Source: Bacillota bacterium (GTDB lineage Bacteria; Bacillota; Clostridia; Lachnospirales; Cellulosilyticaceae). Taken from it: a stretch of 10,020 bases of DNA. Below the pieces are notes generated by a model, which did not search any database, was not told the DNA's origin, and saw nothing but the letters and a program-made list of their open reading frames with translations. Shown in pieces: positions 1 through 6,311 of the stretch (positions are counted from its first letter, which is position 1; each line of letters begins with the position of its first letter). Where the stretch lies: contig JAEZKI010000359.1 in assembly GCA_023415525.1 (NCBI GenBank), positions 1-10,020 of the forward strand, given 5' to 3'. The position numbers and the translations under genes are program-made.

Positions 1-1
1 G

Positions 2-814
2 CCTTGGTGTGTTGTTTCGATTCCTACCCCTTTGTGGAGCAAAAAGCTTTTTCCTAATGTTTCAGAAGAAGAAGGCGAAAAGCTTTTATGGGATAAGATT
101 TTTGAAGCCACACGTATTCATGCAAAAGATCCTGTACAAGCTTGGAAGGAGCATGTAGCCCGTCTTGAAGAAAAGTGTCACTTCTTAAATGAAAAGAAGC
201 TCTGTAAGCTTCATTATGTGGCACCAGGAACGGACCTTTGGGTAGAGCTTCCACCTGGACATATTTGGGAAGGTGGAGGAGAAAATAGCTCAAAAGGTAT
301 TTATTTTGTAGCCAATATGCCAACTGAGGAAATCTTTACAATGCCCTCTAAGTATGGTGTGAATGGCACCTTAGCCTCTACTAAACCCTTTAGTTACGGT
401 GGAAACATAATTGATAATTTTGTACTGACCTTTGAAAAGGGCAAAGTAGTAGCTTGTCAGGCCGAAGAAGGAGAAGAACTACTTAAAAAATTACTTGAAA
501 CAGATGAAGGGGCTTCGTATCTCGGTGAAGTGGCTCTCGTTCCTCATAGTTCCCCTGTTTCGGGTACAGGCATGCTCTTTTTTAATACCTTATTTGATGA
601 AAATGCTTCTTGTCATTTTGCTTTTGGGAATAGTTATCCTACCACATTAAAAGGAGGAACCACTATGACAGAAGAAGAACTAGAAGCTCATGGGGCTAAT
701 ACCTCCATGATTCATGAGGATTTTATGGTAGGTGGTCCTCATTTAAGCATAGAAGGTTTTACGGAAAAGGGAGAAAGCTTTTATCTTTTTAAAGAGGGAG
801 AATGGGCTTTTTAG
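2..814 (+). CDS. M29-family metallo-aminopeptidase, C-terminal part (5' end outside window)
   Basis: This family (aminopeptidase T / AmpS / PepS type) removes N-terminal residues from peptides in the cytoplasm using a two-metal centre. The frame is open from base 2 and reads PWCVVSIPTPLWSKKLFP, matching the family's W...PT..W...FP stretch. The TTG at 32 is therefore internal, and the gene starts upstream of the window. About 270 residues are visible of the roughly 410 usual for the family, so the N-terminal third is missing only because of the window edge. All six expected metal or catalytic residues are present: E (329-331, in NMPTEEIFTMP), E (527-529, LGEVALVP), H (614-616, CHFAFGNSYP), Y (635-637), H (713-715) and D (719-721, MIHEDFMVG). 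Their spacing (66, 29, 7, 26, 2 residues) matches what I remember for AmpS/AmpT. The gene looks intact at its 3' end. No good intrinsic terminator follows. Identification is firm; the peptide substrates are unknown. Confidence 0.9.
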   Translation, partial: PWCVVSIPTPLWSKKLFPNVSEEEGEKLLWDKIFEATRIHAKDPVQAWKEHVARLEEKCHFLNEKKLCKLHYVAPGTDLWVELPPGHIWEGGGENSSKGIYFVANMPTEEIFTMPSKYGVNGTLASTKPFSYGGNIIDNFVLTFEKGKVVACQAEEGEELLKKLLETDEGASYLGEVALVPHSSPVSGTGMLFFNTLFDENASCHFAFGNSYPTTLKGGTTMTEEELEAHGANTSMIHEDFMVGGPHLSIEGFTEKGESFYLFKEGEWAF

Positions 815-996
815 AGAAAAGGCCTATTATAAACAAAAAGGTATGTTTTAAAAAAATAGCCACATACTAAGAGGAAGAAAACAATAGGAAGGATGACAAG
901 CAAGATGAGAGCCCCTATAGCCAAACCTCTTACTGGTGAAAATAACAAAAGGCTAAATAATAAAGAACCTATCCACAGTGAAGCAACAGCAGCCAT
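811..996 (-). CDS. doubtful small hydrophobic membrane protein or gene remnant
   Basis: This 61-codon minus-strand ORF starts at ATG (994-996) and reads MAAVASLWIGSLL onward. It has two strongly hydrophobic stretches (about residues 5-22 and 25-50) and a basic/aromatic tail, so it could be a two-segment membrane protein. Its stop codon overlaps the end of the aminopeptidase gene by four bases, in convergent orientation. Against it: no Shine-Dalgarno sequence precedes the ATG. The same frame stays open for another 33 codons upstream (to 1095), with a Ser/Thr-rich stretch but no ATG, GTG or TTG. That pattern suits either the surviving 3' end of a decayed longer gene or a chance ORF. I do not recognise a family. 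The region 815-1131 holds nothing else clear apart from a possible promoter for the next gene. Confidence 0.25.
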   Translation of the reverse strand: MAAVASLWIGSLLFSLLLFSPVRGLAIGALILLVILPIVFFLLVCGYFFKTYLFVYNRPFL

Positions 997-1055
997 TCTT
1001 AATGTAAAGGAACAACTGCCCCATTCAAGGGTGGCTTTACCTGGAGAAGACGAGG

Positions 1056-1084
1056 TTGTAGAAGCAAAAGACTGGGTAGATAAT
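1056..1084 (+). promoter_or_regulatory. possible promoter of the Nudix gene
   Basis: TTGTAG (1056-1061), a 17-base spacer and GATAAT (1079-1084) lie 47 bases upstream of the Nudix start. The -10 matches five of six consensus bases; the -35 matches only three. The position is sensible, with a transcript start expected near 1091, but the match could be chance in AT-rich DNA. Confidence 0.3.
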
Positions 1085-1117
1085 GGGAGTAGGCTTTAAA
1101 ATAATGAAAAAAGAAAA

Positions 1118-1125
1118 GGGAGGGG
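1118..1125 (+). promoter_or_regulatory. ribosome binding site fixing a TTG start
   Basis: GGGAGGGG lies six bases before the TTG at 1132. No in-frame ATG occurs near the conserved part of the Nudix protein's N-terminus, so this Shine-Dalgarno sequence is the main reason for accepting TTG as the start. Confidence 0.7.
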
Positions 1126-1131
1126 AAGAGA

Positions 1132-1746
1132 TTGAGTAAGAGTAAAATTCTAGAAGTAACAGCCTTAGTAAAAACACGTTTTTTAGGGCTATATGATGTG
1201 GTCTATCTGAATAAAATAGGACAAGAAAAGCATTGGGTAGTAGCTTCTCGTAAAAAGGAGGAGGACTTGAGAAAGCTTTATTTAGAGGGAGAAACAGATG
1301 CCACTGATGCTGTCGTTATTGTAGCCTATCATGAAGAAGAACATAAAATTGTTATTATTAGACAGTTTAGAGTACCTATTAATGATTATATTTATGAGTT
1401 GCCTGCAGGACTCATTGATTCCAAGGAGGATAGTGAGACGACTCTCCGAAGAGAATTAAAGGAAGAGACAGGCTTAGAATTAGTACGTGTTTTGGAAACA
1501 TTAAGTTTAGACAAAACCTATCTTTCACCTGGACTAACGGATGAATCTGTTGCTTTTATGTACTGTACATGTAAGGGGGAGTTACAGAAAACCTACTTAG
1601 AAGCAGATGAAGAAATCGAGGCACTTCTTTTATCCCAAGAGGAAGCCAAGGTACTTTTAGAAAAGGGAGAAAAAATGGATATAAAGCTAGTGATTATTCT
1701 TAGAAGCTTTATAAGCTTAGGGAAAAAGCTTTTTCATGAAATATAA
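1132..1746 (+). CDS. Nudix hydrolase, ADP-ribose pyrophosphatase type
   Basis: A cytoplasmic hydrolase of 204 residues, predicted to cleave ADP-ribose or a related nucleoside diphosphate derivative to AMP plus a sugar phosphate, with Mg2+. The Nudix box GX5EX7REUXEEXGU is perfect at residues 93-115 (G93, E99, REL 107-109, E111-E112, G114-L115). It is preceded by YELPAG (88-93), typical of the ADP-ribose pyrophosphatase group. YLSPGLTDE (130-138), about 18 residues after the box, carries the proline that marks this subgroup. An N-terminal beta-rich stretch (residues 5-40) fits the dimerisation part of NudF-like enzymes. Length is close to NudF (about 185-210). The start is TTG with a good ribosome binding site. 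The gene seems to be a single transcription unit, because a new promoter lies just downstream. Family is firm; the exact substrate is inferred. Confidence 0.85.
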   Translation: MSKSKILEVTALVKTRFLGLYDVVYLNKIGQEKHWVVASRKKEEDLRKLYLEGETDATDAVVIVAYHEEEHKIVIIRQFRVPINDYIYELPAGLIDSKEDSETTLRRELKEETGLELVRVLETLSLDKTYLSPGLTDESVAFMYCTCKGELQKTYLEADEEIEALLLSQEEAKVLLEKGEKMDIKLVIILRSFISLGKKLFHEI

Positions 1747-1759
1747 AATCAAGATAAAC

Positions 1760-1788
1760 TTGATGAATTTTTAAATTTGAGTTATACT
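1760..1788 (+). promoter_or_regulatory. promoter of the CoA-disulfide reductase / cystine transporter operon
   Basis: TTGATG (1760-1765), an exact 17-base spacer and TATACT (1783-1788) form a good sigma-A-type promoter. The -35 matches four of six and the -10 five of six consensus bases. Transcription would start near 1795, giving an untranslated leader of about 230 bases. The perfect palindrome CGGTACCG (1805-1812) lies just after the expected start point and could be an operator. Confidence 0.65.
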
Positions 1789-1866
1789 AGTTGGACTAAG
1801 AAGGCGGTACCGACTTTATAAACTGAGAATTATTTTTTAAAAGTTCCATGTAAATGTTTAAAGAGT

Positions 1867-1918
1867 AAGTGTAATGACTTCATTCTTAGAGAGAAGGAGT
1901 TGTTACACTTCTTTTAGT
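1867..1918 (+). terminator. long hairpin with short T-rich tail in the reductase leader
   Basis: AAGTGTAA (1867-1874) pairs with TTACACTT (1903-1910). Pairing continues inward through GACTTC with GGAGTT and TTCT with AGAA, allowing three G-T pairs and one bulged A. This gives about 19 pairs closed by a five-base loop (TAGAG), followed by CTTTTAGT. It lies between the operon promoter and the reductase start. It may be a conditional (attenuating) terminator, or the terminator for read-through from the Nudix gene. The T tract is weak. Confidence 0.5.
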
Positions 1919-2023
1919 CTAAAGGGTTTAAAAGAAGGAAAGTGCATAAGCTTAATAAAAACAGGTTAATTTAACACAAGATGAAGACTTATCAAAAAGA
2001 TAACCAAAGAATGAGGTGACAAG

Positions 2024-3358
2024 ATGCGAATAGTTATTATAGGTGGTGTAGCAGCAGGAATGAGTGCAGCAGCCAAACTTAAAAGATTAAAGCCAGAGGA
2101 TGAAGTGGTAGTTTATGAAAAAACAGATATTGTATCCTTTGGAGCCTGTGGACTTCCTTATTATGTAGGCGGTTTTTTTGAAGACGAACAACAAATGATT
2201 GCTAGATCAAAAGAGGCTTTTCAAAAGAGTGGTATTGATTTACAAACAGAGCATGAGGTTTTAGATGTTGACTTTTCCAACAAAAAACTTCAAGTCAAAA
2301 ATCATTTAATCCAAGATGTTTTTGAGGATTACTATGACAAGCTCCTTATTGCTACAGGAGCCAGTAGTATTATTCCACCTATTCCAGGAATTGGGCTTAA
2401 AAACATTAGCACATTAAAAAGTATGGAAGATGGTGTTGTACTGAGAGCACGACTAAGGGAAGAAAAGTGTAAAAAGGTGGTTGTAATTGGTGCAGGGTTT
2501 ATTGGTATAGAGGTAGTGGAAGCTCTTAAACATATGGGAAAGGAAGTTTGCCTTGTAGAAAGAGAAGATCGCATTTTAAAAAAGGTAATGGATGCAGAAA
2601 TCACTTCCATTTTAGAAGAAGAGCTCAAGACACAAGGAGTGGACCTCTACTTAAATGAAGAGGTCATCCGTTTTGAAGGGACAGAAAAGATAGAGAAGGT
2701 TATAACGAATAAGAGGACATTAGAGGCAGATGCTGTTATTTTATCCATAGGCTTTAAACCCAATACAGGCTTTCTAGAACATACCCCTATTGAGCGTGCA
2801 CCCAATGGAGCCATTGTAGTGGATGCAGAAGGAAAAACATCTATAGAAGGCGTTTATGCAGAAGGAGACTGTGCAACGATTTGGCATGCCCTCATGAAGA
2901 AGGCAGTTTATGTACCACTTGCCACAGGTGCTAATAAATTAGGGCGCATTGTAGGTGAAAACTTGGCAGGTAAAGAGGTAGCTTTCCAAGGCTCTTTAGG
3001 GTCTAGCTGCATTAAGGTACTTGAAATGGAGGCCGGACGAACAGGTTTGACAGAAGAAGAAGCCCGATTAGAAGGCTTTGATTATAAAGTGGCCTTCATA
3101 GAGGACAGAAATCAAACAAGTTATTATCCAGGTGGCAATAAGATTTATGTGAAACTAATCTATGAGAAGGATACCTATAAGCTTTTAGGAGGGCAAGTAG
3201 CTGGCTATAAGGATGCCGTGCAACGTACCAATGTATTAGCAGCTTGTATTTATGCAGGGCTTACTACCAAGGAGTTAGGTCTATTAGACCTTTGTTATGC
3301 ACCACCTTTTTCTCGAACATGGGATGTGCTTAATGTAGCAGGAAATGTATGTAAATAA
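2024..3358 (+). CDS. cdr: CoA-disulfide reductase-like FAD/NAD(P)H oxidoreductase
   Basis: A cytoplasmic flavoprotein of 444 residues, the usual length for CoA-disulfide reductases and the related NADH oxidases and NADH peroxidases. The FAD site IIGGVAAGMSAA is at residues 5-16. The single redox cysteine is C42 in SFGACGLPYYVGG, the motif of this family rather than the CxxxxC pair of glutathione or lipoamide reductases. A conserved LLIATGA lies at 107-113, the NAD(P)H site GAGFIGIEVVEAL at 156-168 and the second FAD motif GVYAEGDC at 276-283. The C-terminal dimerisation domain has Y425 in YAPPFS, matching a conserved partner-subunit tyrosine of CoA-disulfide reductase. GAGGTGA (2013-2019) precedes the ATG by four bases. 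The cystine transporter 14 bases downstream favours a disulfide substrate, but NADH oxidase or polysulfide reductase activity cannot be excluded. Confidence 0.8.
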   Translation: MRIVIIGGVAAGMSAAAKLKRLKPEDEVVVYEKTDIVSFGACGLPYYVGGFFEDEQQMIARSKEAFQKSGIDLQTEHEVLDVDFSNKKLQVKNHLIQDVFEDYYDKLLIATGASSIIPPIPGIGLKNISTLKSMEDGVVLRARLREEKCKKVVVIGAGFIGIEVVEALKHMGKEVCLVEREDRILKKVMDAEITSILEEELKTQGVDLYLNEEVIRFEGTEKIEKVITNKRTLEADAVILSIGFKPNTGFLEHTPIERAPNGAIVVDAEGKTSIEGVYAEGDCATIWHALMKKAVYVPLATGANKLGRIVGENLAGKEVAFQGSLGSSCIKVLEMEAGRTGLTEEEARLEGFDYKVAFIEDRNQTSYYPGGNKIYVKLIYEKDTYKLLGGQVAGYKDAVQRTNVLAACIYAGLTTKELGLLDLCYAPPFSRTWDVLNVAGNVCK

Positions 3359-3372
3359 GGAGGACAAACAAA

Positions 3373-4755
3373 ATGAGCGACAGTACATTTTTATCACAAT
3401 TTTTACTCATTACAGATTGGAGGACTTTGTTATTTATAGGTATCCTCATTCTTTTGTTTGTAGTGGTTTTTAGAATGCAACAAAAGAAAGTCAAATTCTC
3501 AGTACGCATGATTGTCTGTACTTTAATTGGACTTGTTTTAGGTATTGTTATTCAAGGGGTAGCAGGTTTTCCTGATGACCCTAGTCAGGTTACTTGGCTA
3601 AAGGAGTTATCTAAATGGTATGGTTTAGTGGGGTATGGCTTTATAGACTTACTAAAGATGCTGGTTGTACCTATGATTTTTGTTTCCATTGTAAGAGTGA
3701 TTATGAATACAAAAGGAAACAATTTAGGAAAGTTGACTTCTCGCACCATAGGTACACTATTAGGAACAACAGCGCTATCCGCTATTGTGGGTATTTTAGT
3801 AGGCAATTTTATGAATTTAGGTGTAGGTCAGAGTTTAGCCAATCAAACAGCAGAGCTGAGAGAGATTACACCTATAGTAGATACATTAAGAGGGTTACTA
3901 CCTGCTAATCCTGTTCAAGCTATGGCTGAGGCTAATGTAGTGGCTGTTGTCATCTTTGCAGCTTTCTTGGGAATGGCCATAAGGCGCCTTAGCAAAAAAC
4001 ATGCAGAAGTGATCAAGCCTTTTGTAGATTTAGTAGAAGCTTTTTATAAGATTATTGTAAGTGTAGCCATGACGGTTATTAAATATATGCCTTATGCTGT
4101 AATAGCCCTTTTAGCCAATACATTAGTGGCGAGAGGCGTAGGGGCTTTACTCAATGTAATAAGTTTTATTATTGCCTTATATGTAAGTATTATCATTATG
4201 TTTATAATTCATCTACTTATTGTAATGGCTTGTGGATTAAATCCCCTTAAGTATGTGAGAAATCTTATGGAACCTCTCCTTTTAGCCTTTACTTCACGTT
4301 CTAGCTTAGGAACATTGCCTGTAACCATAGAAAAGCTTACAGAAAATGCTGGAGTGGAAGAAGGAGTAGCTAGCTTTGTAGGAAGCCTTGGCTCCAATAT
4401 GGGAATGAACGGATGTGCAGGCATTTACCCTGCCTTAATGGCAGTCACACTGGCCAATATGAGTGGGACAACTATGGATTTTAGCTTTTATATGATGTTA
4501 CTAGTGGTTATTACTGTTAGCTCCTTAGGCATTGCAGGTTTACCTGGTACAGCAACCATTGCCGTTTCAGTTGTTATATCAGGAGTAGGTTTAGGAGGCT
4601 ATTTCCCCTTAGCAGGAGGAATATTGGCCATTGACCCTGTTTTGGATATGGGACGTACTATGCTTAATGTAAACGGAACCATGGTAGCAGCCACTGTAGT
4701 AGCTACTTCTTTAGGAGAACTAGATAAAGAAAAATATAATGAACCTCTTTATTAG
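3373..4755 (+). CDS. tcyP: L-cystine uptake symporter, TcyP type (dicarboxylate/amino acid:cation symporter family)
   Basis: A polytopic membrane transporter of 460 residues, close to TcyP (about 463), predicted to import L-cystine with cations. Hydrophobic segments fill the protein. The re-entrant hairpin motif TSRSSLGTLPVT (307-318), NMGMNGCAGIYPA (342-354) and SSLGIAGLPGTA (383-394) are in family order. The stretch NGCAGIYPA is what points to TcyP/YdjN rather than to glutamate or C4-dicarboxylate carriers. The last helix has DMGRTMLNVNGT (425-436). R428 aligns with the substrate arginine of Glt-type transporters, while their sodium-ligand aspartate is T436 here. The reductase stop TAA runs straight into GGAGGA (3359-3364), eight bases before the ATG, so the two genes are almost certainly co-transcribed. 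A terminator follows 35 bases after the stop. Confidence 0.8.
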   Translation: MSDSTFLSQFLLITDWRTLLFIGILILLFVVVFRMQQKKVKFSVRMIVCTLIGLVLGIVIQGVAGFPDDPSQVTWLKELSKWYGLVGYGFIDLLKMLVVPMIFVSIVRVIMNTKGNNLGKLTSRTIGTLLGTTALSAIVGILVGNFMNLGVGQSLANQTAELREITPIVDTLRGLLPANPVQAMAEANVVAVVIFAAFLGMAIRRLSKKHAEVIKPFVDLVEAFYKIIVSVAMTVIKYMPYAVIALLANTLVARGVGALLNVISFIIALYVSIIIMFIIHLLIVMACGLNPLKYVRNLMEPLLLAFTSRSSLGTLPVTIEKLTENAGVEEGVASFVGSLGSNMGMNGCAGIYPALMAVTLANMSGTTMDFSFYMMLLVVITVSSLGIAGLPGTATIAVSVVISGVGLGGYFPLAGGILAIDPVLDMGRTMLNVNGTMVAATVVATSLGELDKEKYNEPLY

Positions 4756-4790
4756 AAATAAAAGCCTTGTTAAATAAAGGGTTTCGAAAG

Positions 4791-4830
4791 ATAATGCAAT
4801 GTAATCTATAATTTATATTGCATTATTTTT
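4791..4830 (+). terminator. intrinsic terminator after tcyP
   Basis: ATAATGCAATGTAA (4791-4804) pairs with TTATATTGCATTAT (4813-4826), a 14-pair stem with one G-T pair and an eight-base loop. TTTT (4827-4830) follows. The stem is AT-rich but long and clean, and sits 35 bases after the tcyP stop codon. Its 3' arm also contains the -35 hexamer proposed for livJ1. Confidence 0.75.
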
Positions 4831-4846
4831 AATATTATATTAAAAT
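4818..4846 (+). promoter_or_regulatory. promoter of livJ1
   Basis: TTGCAT (4818-4823), 17 bases, then TAAAAT (4841-4846). The hexamers alone are moderate. The support is comparison: the stretch AATATTATATTAAAATACA (4831-4849) is almost the same as the one around the livJ2 -10, with the same 17-base spacing to a TTG-starting -35. The start would be near 4853, giving a leader of about 165 bases. The -35 lies in the 3' arm of the tcyP terminator. Confidence 0.6.
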
Positions 4847-4876
4847 ACATACAAATAATAAACGAGTAGCGAGAGC

Positions 4877-4926
4877 AAAGGGGCTTTCCGAAAAGTATGC
4901 CATGTACTTATAGGAGGGCCCCTTTT
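4877..4926 (+). terminator. GC-rich terminator-like hairpin in the livJ1 leader
   Basis: AAAGGGGCTTTCC (4877-4889) pairs with GGAGGGCCCCTTT (4913-4925), 13 pairs including two G-T pairs. Inside, AAGTA (4893-4897) pairs with TACTT (4905-4909). The A-run before and T-run after the GC core give intrinsic-terminator form, though the T tract is only four bases and partly in the stem. It lies after the livJ1 promoter and 92 bases before the start codon, so it may act as an attenuator or as a second terminator for tcyP read-through. Confidence 0.5.
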
Positions 4927-5017
4927 ACTACAAAACATTATTTTTAATATTCAGTATGCGATACTTGTTTATTAGGCAAAATGAGTAAGGGTTATCTATT
5001 AAAGGAGGGATATAAGT

Positions 5018-6202
5018 ATGAAATTAAGAAAGATCATGGTAATTGGAATGAGTGCAGCAATGGTTTTAGGAATGGGGGGTTGTGGAAGTAAGGAGGTAAA
5101 ACCTACTTCAACAAGTGAAAGTGAGGCGCCAAGTAAAGCAGAAGCTTCAACAGGAGATACCATTAAAGTAGGGTTAATAACACCTAAAACAGGTCAAGTG
5201 GCTCAATATGGTATTGCTGTAGAAAATGCCAGTATGCTTGCCGTGAAGGAAATTAATGAAGCAGGAGGCATCAATGGTAAGCAAATTGAACTCATTTCCT
5301 ATGACAATAAGGCTGATGCCACAGAAAGTATTAACTTATTTAATCGATTAGTAGACAATGATAAAGTTGTAGCGCTCATAGGTCCAGTTATTTCTTCTAC
5401 CTCATTGGCTGTTGCGCCTCTAGCAGAAGAAAAGGGTATCCCTATGATTACACCAACAGGCACGAATCTAGATATTACCCCTGATTATGATTATGTATTT
5501 AGAGCGTGTTATACGGATCCTTATCAAGGAGGAATAATGGCTAAATTTGCAGCAGAGAATTTAAAAGCAAAAAAAGCAGCTATTCTTTTTAATACAGGGG
5601 ACGACTATTCCACAGGACTTGCAGTTGCTTTTAAAGAAACCTTTGAAGCAGCAGGTGGAACGATTACCAACTATGAAGGTTATACGGCAGAGGATAAAGA
5701 TTTTAAGGCAGTTTTAAGTAATATCAAGACCAATGCCCCTGATGTACTCTTTAATCCAGACTATTACAATACGGTTGGACTTATTGCTGGGCAAGTAAAG
5801 GAAGCCGGCCTTGATACAGTCATGATTGGTGGAGATGGATGGGATGATGTGCAAAAAGAATATGGGGATGTAACAGAAGGCTATTACTTTGCTAATCACT
5901 ATGCTTCTGATGATACAGACCCTATTGTACAAAGCTTTGTACAATCCTACAAAGACACTTATGGCGATACACCTAATGCTTTAGCAGCCCTTGGTTATGA
6001 TGCTACAAAGATTATGATTAAAGCCATTGAGGCAGCCAATAGTGAAGAGGGAGAGGCTATTCTTGAAGCGCTTAAAGCAACAGATTTAGATTGTGTAGCA
6101 GGTCATGTTACTTTTGACGCTGTAGGCGATCCTCAAAAGGCTGTATCTATCCTAAAAATTGAAGGTGGCAAGCTAAAACTCGAAACTAAGATTTCTAAAT
6201 AA
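5018..6202 (+). CDS. livJ: branched-chain amino acid-type ABC transporter binding lipoprotein 1
   Basis: A 394-residue extracellular, membrane-anchored binding protein (type I periplasmic-binding fold) that would capture leucine, isoleucine, valine or a related ligand for LivHMGF. The N-terminus is a lipoprotein signal (MKLRKIM, hydrophobic core, acceptor C22 in GMGGCGS). Residues 23-47 form a Ser/Thr/Lys/Glu linker, and the folded domain starts at TIKVGLITPKTG (48-59). Family landmarks are GPVISSTSLAVAP (122-134), TPTGTN (145-150), FRACYTDPYQGG (161-172) and GGDGWDD (271-277). AAAGGAGGG (5001-5009) supports the ATG. It has its own promoter and leader hairpin. livJ2 next door is roughly three-quarters identical by eye, so the pair arose by tandem duplication. 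N246 in LFNPDYY is isoleucine in livJ2. The fold and role are firm; the ligand is inferred. Confidence 0.88.
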   Translation: MKLRKIMVIGMSAAMVLGMGGCGSKEVKPTSTSESEAPSKAEASTGDTIKVGLITPKTGQVAQYGIAVENASMLAVKEINEAGGINGKQIELISYDNKADATESINLFNRLVDNDKVVALIGPVISSTSLAVAPLAEEKGIPMITPTGTNLDITPDYDYVFRACYTDPYQGGIMAKFAAENLKAKKAAILFNTGDDYSTGLAVAFKETFEAAGGTITNYEGYTAEDKDFKAVLSNIKTNAPDVLFNPDYYNTVGLIAGQVKEAGLDTVMIGGDGWDDVQKEYGDVTEGYYFANHYASDDTDPIVQSFVQSYKDTYGDTPNALAALGYDATKIMIKAIEAANSEEGEAILEALKATDLDCVAGHVTFDAVGDPQKAVSILKIEGGKLKLETKISK

Positions 6203-6203
6203 G

Positions 6204-6278
6204 TTCCTATTTAAGAGAGTTTTTTCTTCTTTTTAAGACAGTTACTTTCTTCTATTTAAGGTGTTTATTTTCTAACTA
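6204..6278 (+). repeat. degenerate tandem repeat, three units of about 22-23 bases
   Basis: After the livJ1 stop codon three units each begin with TTTAAG, at 6210, 6232 and 6255. The first two are TTTAAGAGAGTT...TTCTTCTT and TTTAAGACAGTT...TTCTTCTA. The third (TTTAAGGTGTTTATTTTCTA) is more diverged. The strand is rich in T and short of C. The long T tracts might help end livJ1 transcripts, but no strong hairpin was seen here. Confidence 0.45.
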
Positions 6279-6311
6279 TTGCAGTTTTATAGCTAATAAA
6301 AAACTTTTTTA

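Noticed and set aside
32..34. TTG as start codon of the aminopeptidase
   Set aside because: The frame is open to the window edge and the residues before it (PWCVVSIPTPL) are conserved family sequence, so it is an internal leucine codon.
790..826. Hairpin CTTTT/AAAAG around the aminopeptidase stop as terminator
   Set aside because: Five pairs with a mismatch or bulge at the base and no T tract on either strand.
893..1099. Plus-strand 68-codon ORF before the Nudix gene
   Set aside because: Composition is unlike a folded protein, the ribosome binding site is nearly on top of the ATG, and no family motif is seen. It mostly mirrors the minus-strand frame.
1800..1813. AAGGCGGTACCGA resembles the T-box core of amino acid-responsive leaders
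   Set aside because: It lies only about ten bases after the predicted transcription start, with no specifier stem upstream, and the flanking bases differ from the T-box consensus.
1987..2005. CTTATC...GATAA near the reductase start, faintly like the beginning of a SAM (S-box) riboswitch
   Set aside because: The rest of the S-box consensus is missing and there is no room before the start codon. It is only a five-pair hairpin.
5526..5539. AAGGAGG plus ATG inside livJ1 (and the like at 6975-6989 in livJ2) as an internal translation start
   Set aside because: The sequence simply encodes the conserved residues QGGIM, and a protein starting there would lack half the fold. Conservation is explained by the protein.
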